From Streptomyces sp. MMG1533 (lineage in GTDB: Bacteria > Actinomycetota > Actinomycetes > Streptomycetales > Streptomycetaceae), in assembly GCF_001279775.1 (NCBI RefSeq), contig NZ_LGDG01000001.1:124001-188000 (forward strand): 64,000 nucleotides of DNA, written 5' to 3'. Below, piece after piece: positions 26,302-35,168 of this stretch (position 1 is its first letter; each line of letters begins with the position of its first letter). The position numbers and the translations under genes were made by a program. The notes beneath the pieces are model-generated. The model had not been told where the DNA came from, ran no database searches, and saw nothing but the letters and a program-made list of their open reading frames with translations.

Positions 26302-27510
26302 ATGCGCTTCCGCCATCCCGACGGCTCCACCGTCCACCTCGCCTACTGCACCAACGTCCACCCCGCCGAAACCCTCGACGGTGTCCTCGCCCAGCTCCGG
26401 GACCACTGCGAGCCCGTCCGGCGGCGCCTCGGCCGTGACCGCCTCGGCATCGGCCTGTGGCTCGCCAAGGACGCCGCCCACGCCCTCGTCACCGACCCGT
26501 CCGCCCTGCGCGCGCTGCGCACCGAACTCGACCGGCGCGGTCTCGAGGTCGTCACCCTCAACGGTTTCCCCTACGAGGGCTTCGGCGCCGAAGAGGTCAA
26601 GTACCGCGTGTACCGGCCGGACTGGACCGACCCCGCCCGCCTCGACCACACCACCGCCCTGGCCCGTCTCCTCGCCGGCCTCCTCCCCGACGACGTCACC
26701 GAGGGCAGCATCTCCACCCTGCCCCTCGCCTGGCGCACCGCTCTGCCGCAAACCGCCGGCTCCGCCGGAGCGGACGGTACGTCCACGGCATCGCGCGCCG
26801 AGACGGCCCGCACCTCTCTGATCACCCTCGCCCAACGACTCGACGCCCTGGCCGAGTTGACCGGCCGTTCCATCCGCGTCGGCCTCGAACCCGAACCCGG
26901 CTGCATCGTCGAGACCACCGCCGACGCCATCGCCCCGCTCACCGCGATCGGCCACGAACGCATCGGCATCTGCGTCGACACCTGCCACCTCGCCACCTCC
27001 TTCGAAGACCCGCACACCGCCCTGGACGCACTCACCCGCGCCGGCATCCCCGTCGTCAAGACCCAGCTCTCAGCCGCCCTGCACGCCGAACAGCCCCATC
27101 TCCCCGAGGTCCGCGAGGCCTTGGCAGCGTTCGACGAACCCCGCTTCCTGCACCAGACCCGCACTGCCACCTCCTCCGGTCTCCGCGGCACCGACGACCT
27201 GGGCGAGGCCCTCAAGGGCGGCGCTCTTTCCGACGCCGCCCCCTGGCGCGCCCACTTCCACGTCCCGCTGCATGCGGCACCGGCCGCGCCCCTCACCTCC
27301 ACGCTCCCCGTCCTGAAGGCCGCCCTGACCCGGCTCGTCGGCGGCCCGCACCCGCTCACCCGCCACCTCGAGGTCGAGACCTACACCTGGCAGGCGCTCC
27401 CGCCCGAGCTGCGGCCCCGCGCCCGCGCCCAGCTCGCCGACGGCATCGCCGCCGAACTCACCCTCGCCCGCGATGTGCTGACCGACCTCGGCCTGAAGGA
27501 GCTCCCATGA
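26302..27510 (+). CDS. eboE: Metabolite traffic protein EboE (TIM barrel)
   Basis: 402 residues beginning near LAYCTNVHPAETLDGVLAQL, the diagnostic N-terminus of EboE/xylose-isomerase-like barrels. Further markers are LNGFPYEGFGAEEVKYRVYRPDW, VGLEPEPGCIVETT, GICVDTCHLATSFE and the C-terminal VETYTWQALPPELR. The metal-site Glu and Asp/His are conserved. The ebo genes of Nostoc have been reported to be needed to move a scytonemin precursor to the periplasm; the reaction of EboE itself is not established. It lies 3 bp after EboB and overlaps EboF by ATGA. Confidence 0.88.
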   Translation: MRFRHPDGSTVHLAYCTNVHPAETLDGVLAQLRDHCEPVRRRLGRDRLGIGLWLAKDAAHALVTDPSALRALRTELDRRGLEVVTLNGFPYEGFGAEEVKYRVYRPDWTDPARLDHTTALARLLAGLLPDDVTEGSISTLPLAWRTALPQTAGSAGADGTSTASRAETARTSLITLAQRLDALAELTGRSIRVGLEPEPGCIVETTADAIAPLTAIGHERIGICVDTCHLATSFEDPHTALDALTRAGIPVVKTQLSAALHAEQPHLPEVREALAAFDEPRFLHQTRTATSSGLRGTDDLGEALKGGALSDAAPWRAHFHVPLHAAPAAPLTSTLPVLKAALTRLVGGPHPLTRHLEVETYTWQALPPELRPRARAQLADGIAAELTLARDVLTDLGLKELP

Positions 27511-28904
27511 GCACCCACCGGACCACTCGGGGCCCGACCCCCCTCCTCGTCCTCGACGTCGTCGGCCTCACCCCCCGCCTCCTGCACCACATGCCCCACC
27601 TCAAGGCGCTCTCCCAGGCCGGCTCCCGCGCTCCGCTCGGCACCGTCCTGCCCGCCGTCACCTGCGCCGCCCAGTCCACGTTCCTGACCGGCACCCACCC
27701 CTGCGAGCACGGCATCGTCGGCAACGGCTGGTACTTCCGCGAACTCGGCGACGTACTCCTGTGGCGGCAGCACAACGGCCTGGTCGCCGGAGACAAACTC
27801 TGGGACGCCGCCCGTCGCACGCACCCCGGCTACACGGTCGCCAACATCTGCTGGTGGTACGCCATGGGCGCCGACACCGACATCACTGTCACCCCCCGTC
27901 CCATCTACTACGCCGACGGCCGCAAGGAACCCGACTGCTACACGCGGCCCGCCGACCTCCACGACGAACTCACCGAGAAATTCGGCACCTTCCCCCTCTT
28001 CCACTTCTGGGGACCAGGAGCGGACCTGGTCTCCAGCCGCTGGATCATCGACGCGACCCGGCACGTCATCCGCACCCGCCGACCCGATCTGACGCTCTGC
28101 TACCTCCCGCATCTCGACTACGACCTGCAGCGGTTCGGTCCCGACGACCCGCGCTCCCGCAAGGCCGCCGCCGACCTCGACGCGGCACTGGCTCCGCTCC
28201 TGGAGGAGGCCCGCGCCGAGGGCCGTACCGTCGTCGCCCTGTCCGAGTACGGCATCACCCGCGTGGACCGGCCCGTCGACATCAACCGCGCCCTGCGCCG
28301 CGCCCATCTGTTGGAGGTGCACACGCAGGACGGCATGGAGTACCTCGACCCGATGGCCTCCCGTGCCTTCGCCGTCGCCGACCACCAGATCGCGCACATC
28401 TACGTCCGCCGGCCGGAAGACCTCGACGCGACCCGGGCCGCCCTCGACGGCCTGGCCGGCATCGAGCAACTCCTGGACGACGAGGGCAAGAAGGCCCACC
28501 ACCTCGACCATCCGAGATCCGGCGAACTCGTCGCCGTCGCGGAGCCGGACGCCTGGTTCACGTACTACTACTGGCTCGACGACGCCCGCGCGCCCGACTT
28601 CGCGCGACTCGTAGAGATCCACCGCAAACCCGGCTACGACCCGGTCGAACTCTTCATGGATCCGCTCGACCCCTATGTGAAGGTGAAGGCGGCCACGGCA
28701 CTGGCCCGCAAGAAGCTCGGCATGCGTTACCGCATGGCGGTCGTGCCGTTGGATCCCTCACCTATTCGCGGCAGCCACGGCCGCCTCCCCGAGAGCGACG
28801 ACGACGGTCCGCTCTTCATCTGCTCCACCCCCCGCGCTGTCGGCGACCGCGTCGCGGCCACCGACGTGAAAGCACTGCTGCTCCAACTGGCCGGTCTCGG
28901 CTGA
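27507..28904 (+). CDS. eboF: Alkaline-phosphatase-superfamily nucleotide pyrophosphatase/phosphodiesterase-like protein, EboF-like
   Basis: 465 residues. The N-terminal LLVLDVVGLTPRLL and GTVLPAVTCAAQSTFLTGTHPCEHGIVGNGWYFRE give the first metal Asp and the catalytic Thr of the NPP group; LCYLPHLDYDLQRFGPDD, VVALSEYGITR and the ADHQIAHIY histidine complete the two-metal site. No signal peptide is apparent, so it probably acts in the cytosol on a phosphodiester or phosphonate-like intermediate. As last gene of the Ebo operon it corresponds to EboF. Confidence 0.85.
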   Translation: MSTHRTTRGPTPLLVLDVVGLTPRLLHHMPHLKALSQAGSRAPLGTVLPAVTCAAQSTFLTGTHPCEHGIVGNGWYFRELGDVLLWRQHNGLVAGDKLWDAARRTHPGYTVANICWWYAMGADTDITVTPRPIYYADGRKEPDCYTRPADLHDELTEKFGTFPLFHFWGPGADLVSSRWIIDATRHVIRTRRPDLTLCYLPHLDYDLQRFGPDDPRSRKAAADLDAALAPLLEEARAEGRTVVALSEYGITRVDRPVDINRALRRAHLLEVHTQDGMEYLDPMASRAFAVADHQIAHIYVRRPEDLDATRAALDGLAGIEQLLDDEGKKAHHLDHPRSGELVAVAEPDAWFTYYYWLDDARAPDFARLVEIHRKPGYDPVELFMDPLDPYVKVKAATALARKKLGMRYRMAVVPLDPSPIRGSHGRLPESDDDGPLFICSTPRAVGDRVAATDVKALLLQLAGLG

Positions 28905-28992
28905 TCGGCCTCACCCGACCCGTCTCTTCCGACTGGTCACAAGTGAAGCACTCACCACTGACAACGCCTTCCGATTCCGAGGAGTTCCAGGC

Positions 28993-30033
28993 ATGAGCCG
29001 CATGTCCCAGACCGACCCCGAACTCACCCACCGCCTCACCAGACGAGGCATGCTCGGCGTGGCCGCCGGTGCCACCGCCGCCGCACTGCTCGGCGCCGCC
29101 GCGACCCCCGCCACCGCCGCCACCGAGGCCGCGTCCGGCGCCGCAGGCCGGGGCCGTCCCGTCCTGCCGCCCGGGAGGCTCGGTATCCAGCTGTACAGCC
29201 TGCGCGACAAGGTCTCCACGCTGGGCTTCGCCCCCGTCTTCGCCGAGTTGGAGAAGTACGGCTACGACGAGGTCGAGTTCGCCGGCTACACCCAGGGCTC
29301 GGCCGGTCCCATCACACTCGCCCAGCTCAAGCGGCTGGCCAGGAACCACGGCCTGAACCCGATCGGCAGCCACGTCGGCTACTACTCCAGCGACCCCGAC
29401 GCCTACACCTTCGCGCAGAACCTCACCAAGGTCCTCGACGACGCCCAGGCCCTCGGCCTCAAGCACATCGGCACCGCCTCCGGCCCGTTCCGCTACGGCT
29501 CGACCGTCGACGCGTGGAAGCGCGCGGCCGAGGAGTTCAACACCTACGGCGCTGCGGCGAGGGCGCGGGGCATGAAGTTCTACCAGCACAACCACTCCGA
29601 GGAGTTCTCCTTCGCCACCGACAACCCCAAGGTCCGCCTCTACGACGTGCTGCTCGCCGAGACCGACCCCGACCTCGTGTTCCTGGAGATGGACATCTTC
29701 TGGGCGTACTCGGGCCAGTTCCGCTTCTCGAAGCGGCCCGACGGCACGCCCGCGCCCTTCGAACCCCTCGACTACGTCCTCAGGCAGCCCCACCGCTACC
29801 CGCTCTTCCACGTCAAGGACGGGGTGAGCGATCCGGCGAACCAGTACGGCTACCGCATGACCGACGTCGGCGACGGCGACATCGACTACCAGCGGTTCAT
29901 CTCCGCCGTGACCCGGCTGCGCGGCGAACGGCTCGCCCACCACTGGCAGGCCGAGCACGACAACCCGACCGAGTCGTTCACCTTCGCACGCCGTTCGAGC
30001 GAGCATCTGCACTCCCTGCGCGAGAAGTGCTGA
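28993..30033 (+). CDS. Tat-exported sugar phosphate isomerase/epimerase-fold protein
   Basis: 346 residues. A twin-arginine signal (TRRGMLGVAAGATAAALLGAAATP, residues about 16-40) is followed by an AP-endonuclease-2 TIM barrel (GIQLYSLRDKVSTLGFAPVFAELEKYGYDEVEFAG). Metal-type residues occur in FYQHNHSEEF, FLEMDIFWAYSGQ, LFHVKDGVS and HHWQAEHDN. AGGAG lies nine bases before the ATG. Export of such an isomerase suggests work on an extracellular sugar or 3-keto-sugar. It is 88 bp after the Ebo operon and could be read from it or from its own promoter. Confidence 0.87.
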   Translation: MSRMSQTDPELTHRLTRRGMLGVAAGATAAALLGAAATPATAATEAASGAAGRGRPVLPPGRLGIQLYSLRDKVSTLGFAPVFAELEKYGYDEVEFAGYTQGSAGPITLAQLKRLARNHGLNPIGSHVGYYSSDPDAYTFAQNLTKVLDDAQALGLKHIGTASGPFRYGSTVDAWKRAAEEFNTYGAAARARGMKFYQHNHSEEFSFATDNPKVRLYDVLLAETDPDLVFLEMDIFWAYSGQFRFSKRPDGTPAPFEPLDYVLRQPHRYPLFHVKDGVSDPANQYGYRMTDVGDGDIDYQRFISAVTRLRGERLAHHWQAEHDNPTESFTFARRSSEHLHSLREKC

Positions 30034-30049
30034 CAGCTCGTCCGCACAT

Positions 30050-30085
30050 GAGGCGGCCCTCCCCGAGTTCGGGGAGGGCCGCCTC
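30050..30085. terminator. Bidirectional intrinsic terminator
   Basis: GAGGCGGCCCTCCCC and GGGGAGGGCCGCCTC form a perfect 15-bp stem, extended by GA/TC pairing in the loop. It lies between the convergent Tat isomerase gene and the OFA transporter gene and can serve both. Confidence 0.85.
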
Positions 30086-30103
30086 ATGAACGCCGTACCG
30101 GCG

Positions 30104-31507
30104 TCAGCCCGCCGGCTGCGGCTGCGCGGACCGTGTGCCGTCGCGGCTGCGCCCCGGCTGCCGCAGCAGCAGCGCGAGTGCCGCCGCCACCATCGACACA
30201 CAACCGGCCAGCGCGTACGCACCGTCGTAGCCCCAGGCGGCGACCACCATGGAGCCGAGGCCGCCGCCGAACAGCCCGCTGACCAGCTTGCCGCTGTACA
30301 CCAGCCCGTAGTTGGTGGCGTTGTAGTTCTCCCCGAAGTAGTCCGGGGTGAGCGCCGCGAACAGCGGGTAGAACGCGCCGCCGCCGAAGCCGGAGAGGAA
30401 GGCGAAGAACAGGAACAGTGCCTCGCTCCTGACGTCACCGGCCCAGATCACACCGAACTGGGCCAGGCCCAGGACGACGATGACGAAGACCAGGGTGGAC
30501 TTGCGGCCCCACCTGTCGGACAGCCAGCCCACCACGCCGCGGCCGATTCCGTTGATGACCGCCATGACGCCCATCGACGACGCGGCCACCAACGGGCCGA
30601 AACCGACCTCCTTGGCATAGTCGACCTGGAAGGAGATGCCGAAGATCGACACGCCGGCCGTCATCACGATGGAGACCCACATCAGGGGCAGCATGCCGGT
30701 CCTGATGGCCTCCTTCGGGGTGTACTGCTTCACCGCCGGAGGGTTCTTGGCGAGGCCGGTGGAGTTCTTCCGGTCGCCGGAGAACGTGAGCGGGTCCACG
30801 TTCTTGGGCCACCAGTTCTTCGGCGGGTCCTTGAAGAAGAAGGCGCACCCGAAGACCACGATCACGATGTAGCAGCCGATCAGGTCCAGCACCCGGTGGT
30901 AGTTCGCCGTGTCGAAGCCGTAGTTGAAGATGAAGATGAACGGCAGCGACCCGTACGCGAACCCGCCGTTGACGAAGCCGGTCTTCGCTCCGCGCCGCTC
31001 GGGAAACCACTTCCCGACCATGTTGATGCAGGTCGCGTAGACCAGCCCGGCGCCGATGCCGCCGACCACGCCGAAGCCGAGAATCGCCAGCCAGACGTTG
31101 CCCAGGTGCGACAGTGCGAGGAAGCCGACGACGCACATCAGGGAGCCGACGTACATCGCCTTGCGGGCGGTCAGGATGCCCTTCTCCCGCAGCCAGCCCG
31201 CCGGGAAGGCGATGCCGGCCTGGAAGAAGACCCACACGCTGAGGATCCAGAAGGTGTTGCTCTGCGTCCAGCCGTGGGCGTGGGACAGGGTGTCCTCCGC
31301 CGAGCCGTACGCGTATTCGAAGACGCTGATGGCCATCATGGCGATCCACGGCAGATACACCATGAGCTTGCGGGAGTGACCGAGGATGTCCCGGTCGCTC
31401 TCGCCGACGCGGTAGACGCGGCCGTGCGCGTCGGTCACTTCACGGTAGGGACGGTTCGCGGCGTCGGGGTGTACAGGGCTGTTCGATGCGACGGGGTCAG
31501 CCGTCAT
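30104..31507 (-). CDS. OFA-family MFS transporter, second of a tandem pair
   Basis: 467 residues, about 12 membrane helices. The N-terminal PYREVTDAHGRVYRVGESDRDILGHSRKLMVYLPW is followed by VYATCINMVGKWFPERRGAKTGFVNGGFAYGSLPF, a clear OFA-type central motif, and DYFGENYNATNYGLVYSGKLVSG near the C-terminus. The loop NPPAVKQYTPKEA is shared nearly unchanged with the neighbouring transporter, so the pair arose by duplication. It starts one base after the stop of the upstream copy and is the last gene of the leftward ligase/transferase/decarboxylase region, so oxalate import or formate export is the best inference. Confidence 0.87.
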   Translation of the reverse strand: MTADPVASNSPVHPDAANRPYREVTDAHGRVYRVGESDRDILGHSRKLMVYLPWIAMMAISVFEYAYGSAEDTLSHAHGWTQSNTFWILSVWVFFQAGIAFPAGWLREKGILTARKAMYVGSLMCVVGFLALSHLGNVWLAILGFGVVGGIGAGLVYATCINMVGKWFPERRGAKTGFVNGGFAYGSLPFIFIFNYGFDTANYHRVLDLIGCYIVIVVFGCAFFFKDPPKNWWPKNVDPLTFSGDRKNSTGLAKNPPAVKQYTPKEAIRTGMLPLMWVSIVMTAGVSIFGISFQVDYAKEVGFGPLVAASSMGVMAVINGIGRGVVGWLSDRWGRKSTLVFVIVVLGLAQFGVIWAGDVRSEALFLFFAFLSGFGGGAFYPLFAALTPDYFGENYNATNYGLVYSGKLVSGLFGGGLGSMVVAAWGYDGAYALAGCVSMVAAALALLLRQPGRSRDGTRSAQPQPAG

Positions 31508-31508
31508 G

Positions 31509-32897
31509 TCACGCCATCTCCTCGCCGAGCGGGTGCGGGTTGGGAGCTATGCGCCGGGCCTGCGGCCTGCCCGGTGCCCTGAGGAAGAGCGCCAGTACCG
31601 CGGAGGCGAGGCCTATGGAGCCCGCTATGACGAACGCGCCCTCGTAGTCCCACGCGTCGACCACGACCGCGCCCACCCCGGATCCCACGAGCCCCGAGAT
31701 CAGTTTCGAGCTGTAGACCATGCCGTAGTTGGAGGCGTTGTTGTTCTCACCGAAGTAGTCCGCGGTCATCGCCGCGAACAGCGGGAAGATCGCGCCGCCG
31801 CCGAACCCGGAGACCATGGAGCAGAACAGGAAGAACGGCATACTGCCCATCTGGCCGGACACCAGCACCCCGAACTGGGCGCTCCCCAGCACCAGACACA
31901 CGATGATCAGTGTGTTGCGGCGGCCGAACTTGTCGGAGATCCAGCCGATCACGCCGCGTCCCGTGCCGTTGACGATGGCCTTCAGCGACATCGCCGTGGC
32001 GACGATCCCGCCCGCGAAGCCCATGTCCTTGCCGAACGGCACCTGGAAGGCGATGCCGAAGATGTTGATGCCGGCCGTGCACAGCAGACAGAACCACATC
32101 ATCCACAGCACGGGTGTACGGGCGGCCTCCTTGGGTGTGTACTGCTTGACCGCCGGCGGGTTCTTCTCCAGCGCCCGGCGGATCTTCGGGTCGTCGGTCT
32201 GCTTGAGCGGGTCGACGTGCGCGGGCCACCAGTTCTTCGGCGGGTCCTTGAAGAACCAGCCCGCGAAGGCGACGACCGCACAGCAGATGACGCCCACCAT
32301 GACCAGGACGCCCTTGTAGTTGCCCAGGTCCATGTACGAGGTGAACAGGAACACGAAGGGCACCGAGCCGTAGGCGAAACCGCCGTTGACCATGCCGGTC
32401 TTGCCGCCCTTGCGCTCCGGATACCACTTGCCGACCATGTTCACGCAGGTCGCGTAGACGAGGCCGGCGCCGATGCCGCTGCACATGCCGAAGCCGAGGT
32501 AGGCGACGAACACGTTCGGCGCGTACGCGAGCGAGAGATACCCGAGGATCGTGCCCAGCGCGCCGAGCATCATCGCGTACCGCGCGGGAAGCTTCCCGCT
32601 CTCCCGCAGCTGCCCGGCGGGGAAGGCGACGGCGGCCTGGAAGAACACCCAGACGCCCATCAGCCAGAAGATGTGCCCGTTGTCCCACAGATGGGCCTCG
32701 TGCAGGGTGTCCTCGGCGGAGGTGAACGCGTACTCCGAGGAGCTGATGCCCAGCATGCCCATCCACGGGAAGAGCACCATGGTCCATCGTGGCCGGCCCA
32801 TGATGTCCCGGTCGGTCTCGCCGATCCGGTACACGCGGCCGTTGCGGTCCGTCACCTCCCTGTAGGGGACGGATGTCGAGAAGTCGGTGGTTGTCAT
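31509..32897 (-). CDS. OFA-family MFS transporter, first of a tandem pair
   Basis: 462 residues with the same architecture as the next gene: PYREVTDRNGRVYRIGETDRDIMGRPRW at the N-terminus, VYATCVNMVGKWYPERKGGKTGMVNGGFAYGS in the middle and DYFGENNNASNYGMVYSSKLISG near the end. Two closely related carriers in one operon could divide work between uptake and release, or between related acids such as oxalate and formate. It lies 122 bp after the acyl-CoA ligase gene in the same direction. Neither tandem copy has the small membrane partner found at 6921. Confidence 0.87.
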   Translation of the reverse strand: MTTTDFSTSVPYREVTDRNGRVYRIGETDRDIMGRPRWTMVLFPWMGMLGISSSEYAFTSAEDTLHEAHLWDNGHIFWLMGVWVFFQAAVAFPAGQLRESGKLPARYAMMLGALGTILGYLSLAYAPNVFVAYLGFGMCSGIGAGLVYATCVNMVGKWYPERKGGKTGMVNGGFAYGSVPFVFLFTSYMDLGNYKGVLVMVGVICCAVVAFAGWFFKDPPKNWWPAHVDPLKQTDDPKIRRALEKNPPAVKQYTPKEAARTPVLWMMWFCLLCTAGINIFGIAFQVPFGKDMGFAGGIVATAMSLKAIVNGTGRGVIGWISDKFGRRNTLIIVCLVLGSAQFGVLVSGQMGSMPFFLFCSMVSGFGGGAIFPLFAAMTADYFGENNNASNYGMVYSSKLISGLVGSGVGAVVVDAWDYEGAFVIAGSIGLASAVLALFLRAPGRPQARRIAPNPHPLGEEMA

Positions 32898-33019
32898 GTG
32901 TGTCGCACCCCTTGCGTCGAAAGATCTGGCCAGCGCCCCCTGTCCAATGCCTTTCGTGTGCGCACGGGTCCCGGGGCCGGCCGACGCGCACCGTCGGTCG
33001 GCCCCCGCACCGGGTCACC

Positions 33020-35167
33020 TCATGAACCGCCCCCCAACAGTCCTGCCGCCCGAGCCCAGCGGTACTTCGCGCCGAGCACGGCCACCGGTTTCTCGGTCGT
33101 GTACGGGTACGCCACGACGCCGCGCTCGTAGAGGTACTGGCAGGCCTCCTCGACCTCGACGTCGCCCGCGAGCGACGCCACCACCGGCTTCTCGATGCCG
33201 CGCTCCCGGAACTCGGCCACCACGCGCGCGGTGAGCTCCGCGAAGACCATCGGGGGAGTCACGATGGTGTGCCAGTAGCCGAGGACGAGCGCGTGGATGC
33301 GCGGGTCCTCGAGGCCGAGCCGGATCGTCGCCTCGTACGTCGACGGCGGCTCGCCCCCGGTGATGTCCACCGGGTTGCCCGCGGCCCCGAAGGGCGGGAT
33401 GAACTTCCGGAAGGACGCGTCCAGGTCCGGCGGGATCTCCATCAGGGAGAGACCGTTGTCGGTCACCGCGTCGGACAGCAGCACTCCGCTGCCGCCCGCC
33501 CCGGTGATGATCACGATGTTGTCGCCCTGAGGAGTGGGAAGCACCGGCAACGCGCGCGCGTACTCCAGCATTTCGTTCAGCCCCGGCGCCCGGATGACAC
33601 CGGCCTGCCGCAGGATGTCGTCGTACACGGCGTCGTCGCCGGCCAGCGCGCCGGTGTGCGACCCGGCGGCCTTCGCACCGGCCGCCGTACGTCCCGCCTT
33701 CAGGACGACGACCGGCTTCTTCGGTACGGTCGCCCGCGCGGCCTCGACGAAGGCGCGCCCGTCCTTGAGGTCCTCCAGGTGCATCGCGATGCACTCGGTG
33801 TGCGGGTCCTCGCCGAACCAGGTCAGCAGATCGTCCTCGTCCAGGTCCGACTTGTTGCCGAGGCCGACGATCGCCGACACGCCCGTCTTGGTGGTCCGGG
33901 CGAAGCCCAGGATGGCCATCCCGATGCCACCGGACTGCGAGGTCAGCGCGACCCCGCCCTTGACGTCGTACGGCGTGCAGAACGTGGCGCACAGGTCCTG
34001 CCACGTCGAGTAGTAGCCGTAGATGTTCGGCCCGAGCAGCCGGACGCCGTGCCGTTCGGCGATTCCCACGATCTCGTCCTGGAGTTCGTGCTCGCCGGTT
34101 TCCGCGAACCCGGAGGGGATCAGCACGGCGTTCGGGATCTTCTTGCGTCCCACCTCCTCCAGGGCCGAGGCCACGAACTTGGCGGGGATCGCGAAGACCG
34201 CCACATCCACCTCACCGGGAACGTCGGTGACACTCTTGTACGCCTTGCGGCCGAGAATGTCATCGGCCTTGGGGTTCACCGGATGGATCTCCCCGGCGAA
34301 GCCGCCGTCGATGAGGTTGCGCATCACGGAGTTGCCGATCTTGCCCTGTTCGTTGGAGGCACCGATCACGGCGACGGACGAAGGCTGCATCAGCCGGCGC
34401 ATGGAGGTGAGGATCTCCTCGCGCGTGTACGTCCGTCGGGGTTTCGGCAGGGACTCGGCGAGGATGACCCTGATGTCGGCCGCGACGGCGCCATCCGGCG
34501 TGGCGATCACCGGGTTGAGGTCCACCTCGGCGATCTCCGGGAAGTCCGCGACGAGTTGGGAGACCCGGCGGATCTGCTCGGCGATCGCCCACCGGTCCAC
34601 GGCCGGCGCGCCGCGCACCCCGCGCAGGATCTCCGCCGCACGGATGGAGTCCAGCATGGACAGGGCCTCGTCGGCGTCCAGCGGCGCGAGCCGGAACGTG
34701 ACGTCCTTGAGGACTTCGACCAGCACCCCGCCGAGCCCGAAGGCCACGACCTTCCCGAAGGTCGGGTCGGTCACCGCGCCGACGATGACCTCCTGCCCCT
34801 TGGGGAGCAGTTCCTGGACCTGTACGCCCGCGATACGGGCGTCCGCGTTGTACGCGCGCGCGTTGTCGACGATCTCGTGGAAGGCGGCCCGTACGTCGGC
34901 CGAGCCCTCGACACCCACGATCACCCCGCCGGCATCGGTCTTGTGCAGGATGTCGGGCGAGACGATCTTCATCACCACGGGTCCGCCGAAACGCGCCGCG
35001 TAGGCGACGGCCTCATCGACGTCGGTCGCCAGCTCCTCGCCCGGTACGGCGATCCCGTAAGCGTCGGCGATCACCTTGCCCTCGGGTGCGGTCAGCGCCG
35101 TCCGGCCCTCGGCCCGCACGGAGTCGAGGAGCGTACGCACCCTCAGGTGGCGGTCTTCGGCCATCAC
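33020..35167 (-). CDS. ADP-forming acyl-CoA ligase (acetate-CoA ligase family, single chain)
   Basis: 715 residues with beta-type ATP-grasp domain first (residues about 10-230, GPVVMKIVSPDILHKTDAGGVIVGV, EVDLNPVIATPDG), then a CoA-binding domain (SVAVIGASNEQGKIGNSVMRNLID) and succinyl-CoA-synthetase-like domains. GSHTGALAGDD contains the phosphohistidine-region His504. Enzymes of this family make or use acyl-CoA with ATP and phosphate. Start GTG 35167 or ATG 35164; GGAG is nine bases before the GTG. Placed directly after the formyl-CoA transferase homologue, it could activate oxalate or formate to prime the CoA cycle, or recover ATP from formyl-CoA; which one is not shown by sequence. Confidence 0.85.
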   Translation of the reverse strand: MMAEDRHLRVRTLLDSVRAEGRTALTAPEGKVIADAYGIAVPGEELATDVDEAVAYAARFGGPVVMKIVSPDILHKTDAGGVIVGVEGSADVRAAFHEIVDNARAYNADARIAGVQVQELLPKGQEVIVGAVTDPTFGKVVAFGLGGVLVEVLKDVTFRLAPLDADEALSMLDSIRAAEILRGVRGAPAVDRWAIAEQIRRVSQLVADFPEIAEVDLNPVIATPDGAVAADIRVILAESLPKPRRTYTREEILTSMRRLMQPSSVAVIGASNEQGKIGNSVMRNLIDGGFAGEIHPVNPKADDILGRKAYKSVTDVPGEVDVAVFAIPAKFVASALEEVGRKKIPNAVLIPSGFAETGEHELQDEIVGIAERHGVRLLGPNIYGYYSTWQDLCATFCTPYDVKGGVALTSQSGGIGMAILGFARTTKTGVSAIVGLGNKSDLDEDDLLTWFGEDPHTECIAMHLEDLKDGRAFVEAARATVPKKPVVVLKAGRTAAGAKAAGSHTGALAGDDAVYDDILRQAGVIRAPGLNEMLEYARALPVLPTPQGDNIVIITGAGGSGVLLSDAVTDNGLSLMEIPPDLDASFRKFIPPFGAAGNPVDITGGEPPSTYEATIRLGLEDPRIHALVLGYWHTIVTPPMVFAELTARVVAEFRERGIEKPVVASLAGDVEVEEACQYLYERGVVAYPYTTEKPVAVLGAKYRWARAAGLLGGGS

Positions 35168-35168
35168 G

